Both the position numbers and the translations under genes were made by a program. Below the pieces are notes generated by a model. That model did no database searches, was not told the DNA's origin, and saw nothing but the letters and a program-made list of their open reading frames with translations. From Thalassoglobus polymorphus (GTDB lineage: Bacteria > Planctomycetota > Planctomycetia > Planctomycetales > Planctomycetaceae), in contig NZ_CP036267.1 of assembly GCF_007744255.1 (NCBI RefSeq), positions 5,530,001-5,594,000 on the forward strand: a stretch of 64,000 bases of DNA, in the 5' to 3' direction. Within the stretch, counting starts at the first letter, position 1. Each line of letters starts with the position of its first letter. Shown here piece by piece: positions 29,404 to 36,971 of this stretch.

Positions 29404-29739
29404 GTGCATCTCCGGAGTCAGAGGATCAGAAAAATGTCGCGCCAGCAGGGCAGGGGAGTTTACCTTTGATCTTCTGAATGCCTGACATTGAGTTTTGATT
29501 CTTTGATCTCTTGCTTGCCCTGAGGGAATTCGAGAGAATCGATCTGCCTTGGTGGTGCTTGAGTGCACAAGGTCGATGTTTCGTCGACCCGGTCCTGATG
29601 TGGCTGCAAAAACTCTGCTGAAAGCGTTCTTTTGTTAAAAGAACGCTTTGCAAGGCAATTCGAGTGAGGCAACTTTTGTTGCCTCACTCAACGTTTTTTG
29701 CTGACCTTCACAGCATAGCCTTTCACCGCAGCGTGCCGT
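29404..29739. other. Structured leader region upstream of the reverse transcriptase
   Basis: About 335 bp between dapL and the RT gene, without an ORF but unusually rich in self-complementary sequence. A 13-bp stem (29418-29430 with 29465-29477, two G-U pairs) and an alternative helix (29446-29454 with 29514-29522) lie at its left. Three consecutive strong hairpins follow at 29571-29689. See the ncRNA entry. Confidence 0.6.
29571..29706 (+). ncRNA. Candidate retron-type structured RNA (msr-msd-like)
   Basis: Three hairpins lie in tandem, ending about 50 nt before the RT start. The first is 29571-29578 with 29582-29589 (8 bp, one G-U, loop TTT). The second is 29621-29633 with 29637-29649 (13 bp perfect, loop GTT). 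The third is 29662-29673 with 29678-29689 (12 bp perfect, loop TTTT). The last two are bracketed by an imperfect inverted repeat, about 29602-29613 (GGCTGCAAAAAC) and 29693-29706 (GTTTTTTGCTGACC), placed where retron a1/a2 repeats would be. Short-loop hairpins between a1/a2 repeats upstream of the RT are the retron msr-msd arrangement. The third hairpin plus T6 could instead be a terminator. The boundaries are inferred. Confidence 0.5.
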
Positions 29740-30795
29740 ATGCCTGCAAAAGCGACCTTTCAGATGGCAACCGGCTGCTGTCTCTCGGCAGCGACGGCAG
29801 TTGTCACTTTCTTCTGGCTTCTCAATTCCGATTCGCAAATTTCGTTCGCAATCATGTCCGTACTTCTGGTTGCGATTTGCGCAACCATGCTGTTCGGATG
29901 GTGGACGGCCTTTCTGCAATTGACTTCGAAACATCCCTGGCACTGGATTCGAACAAAATTTGGCTGGGGCTTTGAAATTGAAGAACTGGCCAATCGACTG
30001 GGCTATTCAGTCAATGAACTCACCGAGCATCAGCCTCAATATGTTTCAGCGTTCATCCCAAAAAGATCGGGCGGCACTCGCGAGTTACGGATTCCCGATA
30101 AAAAAACTGCTGAAATTCAGAAACGCATTCTGCAGCGACTTCTCTCAAAGCTTCGATCTCACCCAAGTGCCTGCGGTTTTGAAACTGGAAAGTCGATCGT
30201 TCACAACGCGCTGCCTCATGTTGGGAAAGCGGTTGTCATTAAACTTGATGTGATTGACTTCTTTTCATCCACAACGGCATCGCGAGTCGAAGCCTATTTT
30301 TGTCGAATCGGCTGGAATCGGAAATCAGCAAAACTCCTCACGAAGTTAACATGTGATCAAGACGCCCTTCCGCAAGGAGCCGCAACGAGCCCACGGCTCA
30401 GCAACCTCGTCAACTACCTACTCGACGAACAGCTGGTTCGTTGTGCCACTAAGTATCGAGGCGAGTATTCTCGCTACGCAGATGACATCACCTATTCATT
30501 TCGCAAGGATTCTCCAAAGAGAATGCGTGGAATCATCCAGCGGACCCGCCATCTTCTGAATCGATCCGGATATCAGTTGAATACAGAGAAGCAACGCATC
30601 CTCAGACAACATCAGAGGCAAACAGTGACCGGGTTAAACGTGAACACAAAAGTCAGCCTCTCTCGGAAACTTCGAAGAGAACTTCGAGCTGCCAGACATC
30701 GTTTAGAAAATGGAAAAGAATCAACCTGGACCGCCGAGCAACTACAGGGATGGGCTGCCCTGGAACACATGATCCAAGAACAGACAAAATCGTAA
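29740..30795 (+). CDS. Retron-like reverse transcriptase with N-terminal two-helix membrane domain
   Basis: The 351-aa protein starts with two membrane helices joined by a short polar turn (about 10-28 and 34-60), then an RT domain. The RT motifs are FIPKRSGGTRELRIPD (about 105-120), CGFETGKSIVHNALPH with the retron-type NAxxH at 156-160, motif A KLDVIDFF with D170, LPQGAATSPRLSNL (210-223), and the catalytic YADD at 246-249. A VTG motif lies at 296-298 (TVTGLNVN). NAxxH plus VTG is diagnostic of retron RTs rather than group II intron or DGR enzymes. No maturase or endonuclease domain is present. The membrane fusion resembles a retron type with a separate two-TM effector, here in one chain. 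The first ATG was used; 29764 is an alternative. Confidence 0.88.
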   Translation: MPAKATFQMATGCCLSAATAVVTFFWLLNSDSQISFAIMSVLLVAICATMLFGWWTAFLQLTSKHPWHWIRTKFGWGFEIEELANRLGYSVNELTEHQPQYVSAFIPKRSGGTRELRIPDKKTAEIQKRILQRLLSKLRSHPSACGFETGKSIVHNALPHVGKAVVIKLDVIDFFSSTTASRVEAYFCRIGWNRKSAKLLTKLTCDQDALPQGAATSPRLSNLVNYLLDEQLVRCATKYRGEYSRYADDITYSFRKDSPKRMRGIIQRTRHLLNRSGYQLNTEKQRILRQHQRQTVTGLNVNTKVSLSRKLRRELRAARHRLENGKESTWTAEQLQGWAALEHMIQEQTKS

Positions 30796-30800
30796 GGCTG

Positions 30801-30880
30801 TAACATCTTTGAATCGGCGTTCGCGTTCTGACTCGTGGACAAGTGTAACTTCCCACAGAACAAGCACGACACTGCTCTAG
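30801..30880 (-). repeat. Family A repeat, diverged copy
   Basis: TAACATCTTTGAATCGG...GCGTTCTGACTCGTGGAC...GACACTGCTCTAG follows the reverse family A consensus with many substitutions and a shortened centre. It begins five bases after the RT stop codon. Confidence 0.6.
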
Positions 30881-31009
30881 AATTTCTGATCGGTTTATGA
30901 CGCCTTCTCTCGGCAAGTCGATCATTCAGTCGCAACAGTCTCGACTCAATGCGCGCATCGCTCAACGGGTGATGTAGATTTACAACATCCTGTAGGTTTC
31001 CTTCTTGCG

Positions 31010-32650
31010 ATGTTGCCAAGCTGTATGCGCAGACAAGTTCTTGACATTTTGTTGGCCTGTGCGGCGTTACTGCCGTTCTATTCGATTTACGCTGCGCATT
31101 GCGTGAATCCGGACGGAGCGTCAGGATTTGTTCAATACGACATGCCCTACTACGTCGCAAACGGGCGGGAAATCTTCGAACGAGGAAACGGATTCGCCGG
31201 CCCAAACCCATACGATGAAAATTCCGATGCACCGACGATCTACTTCCATTGGTTCACCTGGATTCTCGGCTTCAGTGTTGTTGTACTGGGGCTCGATCCG
31301 GGTTTCGTCTTTGTCAGCCTGGGGCTTGTAGCAGGAATCTGCGGAAGTTGGCTTACGCTGCAAATCATTCGGCAGTTGATTCCCGACAATCGGGCAGTGA
31401 CACCGGTCTTTTTATTGTCGATGTGGGGAGGTGGCCTCTTTGTCCTCTTCAAATGCTTCCTGAACCTCACGCAAGGTGAACCACTTCTGTCGGACCTCTT
31501 GATGTTCGATTTAGGTCGCGGTTGGTGGTTTATGAGCTGGGGAAGAAACTTCATTTTGCCAACAGAAGCTGTCTACCATGCGTTTGCTGCTGGCATCTGG
31601 CTTTGCGTTTTACGACGTCGTGAATGGTCGGCAATGACGCTGGTCTTGATCCTGGCTGCAACGCACCCGTTTACTGGAATACAACAACTCCTCATTCTGG
31701 GGGCGTGGAATCTCGCGCAGCTGATCGTCAACCTCAACTCCAGAAGATCTTCCTTGAGTGAACAGGCGAACGAGAAGTCGACTCCAAAATTTGACCTGAG
31801 CCCCTTATGGCGAGGATTGGTTCTTACTGCCGGTCTAGCTGCTTTCCTGGGGTATTACTTCGTCTTCCTGGAACAGTTCTCATCGCATCGAAACTTAAGA
31901 TCAACGTGGGCCCTTGAATGGGTGGTCCCGCCGATTGTTGTTGCACTGGCGTATGGAGTGGTCATGCTGCTGGCCCTTCAACGAATGCGTGGAAACTGGC
32001 GAAAATTTGTGCCAGAGACATGGTTCTTTCTGGTCGCTTTTGCGGTTTCATTTTTGCTCATTCAACATGACTACTTCGTCAAGCCGCATCAACCGTTGCA
32101 CTTCACACGAGGGTACGTTTGGCTTCCGCTGTTTTTGATCGCGGTCCCAAAAATTTCGAGTTGGGTCATTTCAGTGAAAGACAAATCGGGCGATGTCAGA
32201 CAAACTTTGATACTCGCTGTTGCGATCCTTTTCGCTTCGCTTGACAACATTGCATTCCTGACGATTACGACACGCGACAACTCGAACAACATGCCACTCA
32301 ACCACGACGCACGAGATGCCTTCCGCTGGATGGACGAACAGCTACTCGAAGGAGTTCTCCTGATCCCAGACGACAAACTCTGCTACCTCAGTGCAACATT
32401 CACTTCTGCGCGACCGTACTACGGGCACAAGTTCAATACGCCAGACTATCAGACCCGCAAAGAAAACGTCGACAATTGGAAAGCTGACGGAACGCAAGGC
32501 GACTGGATGGAAACGATTGATTACGTTTTGCTCCCTGCTGAGGATTCCTCGCTCCAACGAAACGTCGACGACCATTGGAAGAGTCTCTACGAGAACAATG
32601 GGTTTAGTCTCTATGGACGAAATTCGCTCAAATCGTCTCTGAAGAATTGA
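31010..32650 (+). CDS. Polytopic membrane protein, possibly GT-C glycosyltransferase-like
   Basis: The 546-aa protein has about ten hydrophobic helices starting near residue 8 and a C-terminal soluble part of about 110 residues. The first loop contains GFVQYDMPYYVANGREIFERG, an arrangement of acidic residues after helix 1 that recalls lipid-linked sugar (GT-C) transferases. The C-terminal ITTRDNSNNMPLNHDARDAFRWM segment is also seen in such proteins. This assignment is weak; a general polytopic membrane protein is all that can be stated firmly. An alternative start is the ATG at 31025. It is monocistronic, with repeat remnants on both sides. Confidence 0.65.
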   Translation: MLPSCMRRQVLDILLACAALLPFYSIYAAHCVNPDGASGFVQYDMPYYVANGREIFERGNGFAGPNPYDENSDAPTIYFHWFTWILGFSVVVLGLDPGFVFVSLGLVAGICGSWLTLQIIRQLIPDNRAVTPVFLLSMWGGGLFVLFKCFLNLTQGEPLLSDLLMFDLGRGWWFMSWGRNFILPTEAVYHAFAAGIWLCVLRRREWSAMTLVLILAATHPFTGIQQLLILGAWNLAQLIVNLNSRRSSLSEQANEKSTPKFDLSPLWRGLVLTAGLAAFLGYYFVFLEQFSSHRNLRSTWALEWVVPPIVVALAYGVVMLLALQRMRGNWRKFVPETWFFLVAFAVSFLLIQHDYFVKPHQPLHFTRGYVWLPLFLIAVPKISSWVISVKDKSGDVRQTLILAVAILFASLDNIAFLTITTRDNSNNMPLNHDARDAFRWMDEQLLEGVLLIPDDKLCYLSATFTSARPYYGHKFNTPDYQTRKENVDNWKADGTQGDWMETIDYVLLPAEDSSLQRNVDDHWKSLYENNGFSLYGRNSLKSSLKN

Positions 32651-32670
32651 AGAACTGCACGCTCTGCCTC

Positions 32671-32720
32671 AAATCCAAAATTGGCTTTTAGGTTCTGCCT
32701 CGTGGCGAACAGTTCACGAA
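32671..32720 (-). repeat. Family A repeat, partial copy
   Basis: AAATCCAAAATTGGCTTTTAGGTTCTGCCTCGTGGCGAACAG matches the first half of the reverse consensus and then degenerates. It lies about 20 bp after the membrane-protein stop codon. Confidence 0.6.
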
Positions 32721-32865
32721 GAGATGGAAGAAAATTTCACGGCTCGATTAAGCATTGGAAATGTGCCGAGCAGTCTTAACTTGCCGTAACAGAACGTCGG
32801 CCAGCCAGCAGTTTCGGTTCTTCACCCATCTCCCGTCACGCAATAAGCCTCGTGCAAAGAGACTC

Positions 32866-32893
32866 TTGACACATCCGTAGCCATGGTTACAAT
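32866..32893 (+). promoter_or_regulatory. Sigma-70-type promoter for the DUF1559 gene
   Basis: A consensus -35 TTGACA (32866-32871) and a near-consensus -10 TACAAT (32888-32893) are separated by 16 bp. They lie 46 bp upstream of the DUF1559 start codon, which itself is preceded by the Shine-Dalgarno GAGGG. Confidence 0.65.
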
Positions 32894-32938
32894 CACGCCC
32901 AACCTGTAACACTAGCTACCCCGTATCATGAGGGACAT

Positions 32939-34024
32939 ATGAGTCGACAATCTCACCTACTTCGCCACCGACACGGGTTCACATTGATTGAATTGCTCGT
33001 GGTGATTGCGATCATTGCAATTCTCGTTTCACTCCTTTTGCCAGCCGTTCAACAGGCAAGAGAAGCGGCCCGGCGCTCGCAATGCCGAAACAACCTGAAG
33101 CAAATTGGCATCGCTCTCCATAACTACCATGATGTCCACTCCACCTTTCCCGCCGGGTATTACTCGTATGGGACAAGTGATGGAAACGGACCTGGCTGGG
33201 CGAACATCGATCCGCAAACATGGGATGCCGCACCCGGTTGGGGCTGGGGAACGATGCTGCTGCCGTTTCTGGATCAGGCTCCTCTCTACAACAATCTGGA
33301 CTTAAACCAGGCCTGCTTCTCTCCCATAAACTCGGCCCCGGTCCGGACTCGGTTACCTGTTTTTCTATGCCCGTCGGTCTCTGGATCGCATGACGAGTTC
33401 ACAGTCCGGAATGAAGCGGGCAGTCCTCTGGTCATTGGAGGCAATCAGATCAACTTTGGTCGCAGCCACTACGTAGCCAGCCATGGACAGGAGTCATGCT
33501 GGGGAGAATGTGGAGCGAGTCGCACCGGAGTCATTTTCACGAATATCTATACTTCAGAAACTGCGACTGTAACGATCAACGGAAACGCTGCTGCCGTTGC
33601 GGATGGCCCTTTCTATCGCAACTCCGCAACCCGTTTTCGGGACGTCACCGATGGAACATCGAACTCAATTTTCATGGGTGAGCACTCTTCGAAACTGAGT
33701 GAGAAAACCTGGGTCGGAGTCGTCCCGGGCGCGTTCACTCACCCGAATTTATCCTCTCCTGAGAATGGAGAAGATGCCGCTGCCACGCTCACAATCGTCC
33801 ATGCAGGACCATCGGGGGGAGAACTCGACATCACCGGATTTCCAATCATTCATCCTGTGAACTTTCCAACACTTCATGTCGGACAAATGTTCTCCGAGCA
33901 TCCAGGCGGAGGGCAAATCATGATGGGAGATGGCGCTGTACGATTCGTCTCCGAAAACATCGACCTCATCACCTGGGCAGAACTTTCAAGCATTAACGAA
34001 GGTGAGATCATTGGAGAATTTTAA
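32939..34024 (+). CDS. DUF1559-family protein with type IV prepilin N-terminus
   Basis: The 361-aa protein opens with a prepilin leader cut at G13|F14, followed by the classic [22 protein letters not shown] helix and the DUF1559 lead-in [20 protein letters not shown]. The C-terminal part contains the family's GEHSS and [22 protein letters not shown] segments. DUF1559 proteins are massively expanded in planctomycetes and are processed like pseudopilins, then displayed at the envelope; their individual roles are unknown. A good promoter and a GAGGG ribosome site precede it, and it is coupled to the lipoprotein gene that overlaps its end. Confidence 0.95.
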   Translation: MSRQSHLLRHRHGFTLIELLVVIAIIAILVSLLLPAVQQAREAARRSQCRNNLKQIGIALHNYHDVHSTFPAGYYSYGTSDGNGPGWANIDPQTWDAAPGWGWGTMLLPFLDQAPLYNNLDLNQACFSPINSAPVRTRLPVFLCPSVSGSHDEFTVRNEAGSPLVIGGNQINFGRSHYVASHGQESCWGECGASRTGVIFTNIYTSETATVTINGNAAAVADGPFYRNSATRFRDVTDGTSNSIFMGEHSSKLSEKTWVGVVPGAFTHPNLSSPENGEDAAATLTIVHAGPSGGELDITGFPIIHPVNFPTLHVGQMFSEHPGGGQIMMGDGAVRFVSENIDLITWAELSSINEGEIIGEF

Positions 34025-34364
34025 GAATCTGCTTCATCAGCAATACGACCGTATAAGAACACTGTCAATCACGATTCCAGTACTCATGCTGCTATGTGGC
34101 CTCACTGGCTGCGGATACCCGGATGTCAGCCCGAAGACTTATGAAATTTCGAAAGCGCTTTACTCTGCCTGCAACCGCAAAAGCGATGAGCATGTTTCGA
34201 AAATTTCCAAGTTGATTGAATCCCATCTCGAAAGCGGTGACCTCTCAGAGCGGGAAGCGAAGTGGCTGCGAGTCATTATCCACAATGCCGAAGAAGGCCG
34301 ATGGGAGGCCGCCACACTCGAAGCTCGCCAACTGATGGAAGACCAAGTCCATCGGTCATCGTAG
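34011..34364 (+). CDS. Small lipoprotein translationally coupled to the DUF1559 gene
   Basis: The likely product is about 117 aa from a TTG start at 34011, preceded by AAGGTGAG and overlapping the DUF1559 stop by 14 bp. The N-terminus has a basic region, a hydrophobic stretch ([13 protein letters not shown]) and a lipobox LTGC, so it is predicted lipidated. The mature domain is a short helical, charged segment. Small lipoproteins following DUF1559 genes are common in planctomycetes. The longer frame from 33930 lies inside DUF1559 coding sequence and would push the signal peptide about 50 residues inward, so it was rejected. Confidence 0.7.
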   Translation: MENFKNLLHQQYDRIRTLSITIPVLMLLCGLTGCGYPDVSPKTYEISKALYSACNRKSDEHVSKISKLIESHLESGDLSEREAKWLRVIIHNAEEGRWEAATLEARQLMEDQVHRSS

Positions 34365-34452
34365 CAGGACTGAATACTGGCGGCACACTTTTCACTTTTG
34401 TGGTGATGGAACTTGTTTTTTTCGCACAGAGTTGCTGAACTCTGTACACATT

Positions 34453-34618
34453 GGAGCATTCTTCGAATTAGTGTTCAGGTTCTGCCTCGTGGCGTACAGC
34501 CCATCAAGGTCATTCATGACTTCATCGACTGCTCGACACGATGCAGTAAGTAAAGAGCAGAATTGAACATTAAGTGCGCATTCAGCACAGGCAGATGAGT
34601 CGTGCATATTGCTCTAGT
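34453..34618. repeat. Composite family A repeat
   Basis: A reverse-orientation half (GAGCATTCTTCGAATTAGTGTTCAGG, then TTCTGCCTCGTGGCG, 34453-34500) runs into a forward subtype-2 half (CATTCATGACTTCATCGACTGCTCG, about 34511-34570). It looks like two elements joined or nested. It fills most of the gap before the aquaporin gene. Confidence 0.65.
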
Positions 34619-34661
34619 AGTGGACTTCCCTGTATGGCTTAAAGTTGCTTAAAGTTGATTG

Positions 34662-35330
34662 ATGAAAAAATACATTGCAGAGGTGATCGCGACATTCGCA
34701 CTGGTGTTTGCAGGAACAGGTGCCGTTGTCGTCAATCAGGTTTCTAGTGGCGATGTGACTCATGTTGGTGTTGCGCTGACCTTTGGGTTGGTCGTCATGG
34801 CGATGATCTATGCGGTTGGAGACGTCTCCGGAGCCCACATGAATCCGGCGGTGACCATTGCATTCTGGTTCGGAAAACGGTTTCCCGGTCGCGAGGTCGT
34901 CCCTTACATCTTCGCTCAACTGCTTGGTGCCTGCCTGGCGAGTGGAGTACTGCGAGTCCTCTTCCTGGACCAGAGCAATCTGGGAATGACGCTTCCGCGC
35001 GACACATGGTGGCAGTCGTTCATCTTCGAGTTCATCCTGACGTTCCTGCTGATGTACGTCATCCTGCATGTTTCGACCGGAGCCAAAGAAAAAGGAATTA
35101 TGGCAGGAGCGGCGATTGGAGCGACCGTCGGCCTGGAAGCGATGTTCGCTGGCCCGATTTGCGGAGCGTCTATGAACCCCGCACGGTCAATCGCGCCAGC
35201 GATCTTCAGTGGAAACGTGGAGCACTTGTGGCTTTATATCGTCGCGACCATCCTTGGAGCCTGCCTCGCGGTTCCAGCGTTCTATTTTTCACGTGATGAA
35301 AACATGACAGGCGAAGAACTGGCGAATTAA
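34662..35330 (+). CDS. MIP-family channel (aquaporin-like)
   Basis: The 222-aa membrane protein has six predicted helices and two half-helix pore loops with intact NPA motifs (N61-P62-A63 in AHMNPAVT and N172-P173-A174 in ASMNPARS). The arginine after the second NPA is the selectivity-filter arginine. Length and NPARS favour a water-selective AqpZ-like channel over GlpF, whose second loop normally reads NPARD. The frame opens one codon earlier at a TTG, but the ATG at 34662 is the natural start. It is monocistronic, with family A repeats on both sides. Confidence 0.9.
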   Translation: MKKYIAEVIATFALVFAGTGAVVVNQVSSGDVTHVGVALTFGLVVMAMIYAVGDVSGAHMNPAVTIAFWFGKRFPGREVVPYIFAQLLGACLASGVLRVLFLDQSNLGMTLPRDTWWQSFIFEFILTFLLMYVILHVSTGAKEKGIMAGAAIGATVGLEAMFAGPICGASMNPARSIAPAIFSGNVEHLWLYIVATILGACLAVPAFYFSRDENMTGEELAN

Positions 35331-35354
35331 GAACCGCTTACAATACATCTGAGG

Positions 35355-35420
35355 CCGCTTTCACGACTTCAGAGACTGCGCGTCACACGGTACATCACGG
35401 ATACGATTTCGAAAGTCGAT
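35355..35420 (+). repeat. Family A repeat, diverged subtype-2 fragment
   Basis: GCCGCTTTCACGACTTCAGAGACTGCGCGTCAC matches the subtype-2 centre in forward orientation. It is followed after about 18 bp by a complete reverse copy, making a pair in opposite orientation like the composite at 34453. Confidence 0.5.
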
Positions 35421-35437
35421 CTAACTCAACTCTCACT

Positions 35438-35541
35438 TAGAGCATCTTTCGAATTGGTTTGCAGGATCTGCCTCGTGGAGAACTACATTTCCACTAGAGA
35501 AATGCGTTCTTCACGGGCACACGGTAGAGCAAACTGCTCTA
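35438..35541 (-). repeat. Family A interspersed repeat (subtype 1) reaching the DUF1501 stop codon
   Basis: A complete 104-bp copy: TAGAGCATCTTTCGAATTGG...GGATCTGCCTCGTGGAG...CACTAGAGAAATGCGTTCTTC...CACACGGTAGAGCAAACTGCTCTA. The terminal CTA (35539-35541) read on the minus strand is the TAG stop codon of the DUF1501 gene, so the element end and the gene end coincide. Confidence 0.85.
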
Positions 35542-36864
35542 AATGAGATGCTCAGGCAGAAGTTGTTCGACCGCACTTCCTTCACTCAGCATGAAGGGGC
35601 GACCGATGGGGGATTGAACCTCTTCATACGGGTCGAGCCCCATGACCGTCAGGATTGTGGCATACAAGTCCGGGATGCTCACCGGGTTTTTCGGCGGAGT
35701 CCGCTCGGTCACTCGTTTGTCTTCTTCTTTGGCAGCTTCGGGGTCTGTTTCACCAATGACAACTCCCGACCGAATTCCTCCGCCGCCAAGGACGCATGAA
35801 AAGCCCATCGGCCAGTGGTCCCGGCCTTCCAGCGGATTGAGACGAGGAGTCCGTCCGAATTCGCCCATGCACAGCACAATTGTCGAGTCGAGCAAATCGC
35901 GATCTTTCAAGTCTGAAATCAAGGCTGCAAATGCGGGATCAAGGATTTGAAACTGCTTTGTCTGGCCTTTCAGATTGTTGATATGCGTATCGAACCCCTG
36001 CAGAACAACCTGCGTTGCTCGCACCCCTTGTTCCACGAGTCGGCGAGCGACCAGACAACCGCGACCGAAGCGTGAGTCTCCGTACTTTTGAATTGTCGCC
36101 TTCGGTTCATCATCAAGAGAAAACGCCTCGAGTTGCTTCGATGACATCATGGTCAAGGCTTTGTTGACGAGCTCTTGATGTAGCGTCTCGCTTGTCTGAA
36201 AAGGACGTTGTTGCCTGAAAGCGTTTGAAACAACATCGAGCCCTTCCAGTCGTCGCTGTTGACGTTTCTCATCAACGTTCGGCTTCATGTTGCGGACATT
36301 TCGCCCCGGGTCAAAAATCCGAAAGGCATCATACTCTGCTCCAAGAAAACCTCCACGTGGGACGACAAACCCGTCTCCACTGGCAAGCGAGATATGTTGT
36401 GGAATTTCAATGCTTGGATCGGCTAAATGCTTTGAAATGATTGCCGTCATGGCCGGATGAACGACACTCGGATCGGGAAGATACCCGGTTTGTGCATAGT
36501 ACGTTCCCCGTTCGTGGTCCCCCTCTTTTGAAACCATCGATCGGACCAAGGAGACATTCTGCATTTGCTCAGCCATTTGGGGGAGCAACTCAGAGATTTC
36601 CAGCCCAGGTAACCTTGTTTTGATTTTCCCGACTGTCTCACCGACCGCTGAAGCAGGATGTGGGTCCCACGAGTCGACCTGACTTGGCCCACCTGCCATC
36701 CAAAGGACAATCAATGATTTGGGACGCTCCTGCCCTCGTTTCTGTGTCGCCCGGGCACTCAACGTCGGAAGCAAGAACGAAACACCTGCCCCCAAACCCG
36801 CCTGCATGACCTGCCGACGCGTGAGTCTCTGAAACAGATTTCGAAATGAATGATGATGAATCAT
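35539..36864 (-). CDS. DUF1501-family protein with Tat-type signal
   Basis: The 441-aa protein begins with a twin-arginine-like leader (LTRRQVMQAGLGAGVSFLLP) and has the alkaline-phosphatase-like DUF1501 pattern: IVLWMAGGPSQVDSWDPHP near the N-terminus and CMGEFGRTPRLN...GRDHWPMGFSCVLGGGG near the C-terminus. DUF1501 proteins are exported and nearly always paired with DUF1549/DUF1553 proteins in planctomycetes, as here (107 bp downstream of one). The exact reaction is unproven. Its stop codon TAG is the first triplet of a family A repeat. Confidence 0.93.
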   Translation of the reverse strand: MIHHHSFRNLFQRLTRRQVMQAGLGAGVSFLLPTLSARATQKRGQERPKSLIVLWMAGGPSQVDSWDPHPASAVGETVGKIKTRLPGLEISELLPQMAEQMQNVSLVRSMVSKEGDHERGTYYAQTGYLPDPSVVHPAMTAIISKHLADPSIEIPQHISLASGDGFVVPRGGFLGAEYDAFRIFDPGRNVRNMKPNVDEKRQQRRLEGLDVVSNAFRQQRPFQTSETLHQELVNKALTMMSSKQLEAFSLDDEPKATIQKYGDSRFGRGCLVARRLVEQGVRATQVVLQGFDTHINNLKGQTKQFQILDPAFAALISDLKDRDLLDSTIVLCMGEFGRTPRLNPLEGRDHWPMGFSCVLGGGGIRSGVVIGETDPEAAKEEDKRVTERTPPKNPVSIPDLYATILTVMGLDPYEEVQSPIGRPFMLSEGSAVEQLLPEHLI

Positions 36865-36971
36865 AATTACAGTCCGTTTGCGGCTTGAGCGTCAGAAAAC
36901 ACCTCTGAATCGAGCTGTGAAAATCAATCAGCTCAAAGTCTTTTCAGGGCACCCATTACTGCCTGCTCACC

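Noticed and set aside
29662-29700. Third hairpin plus T6 as only a dapL terminator
   Set aside because: It is nearly 260 bp past dapL and follows two other strong hairpins; termination cannot be excluded but does not explain the whole array.
29740-30795. RT as part of a group II intron or diversity-generating retroelement
   Set aside because: No maturase or endonuclease domain, no intron RNA domains V/VI recognised, and no template/variable repeat pair; NAxxH and VTG point to retrons.
30612-31232. 206-codon minus-strand frame spanning the RT end and the membrane protein start
   Set aside because: Arg/Cys-rich, crosses two genes and a repeat; no domain.
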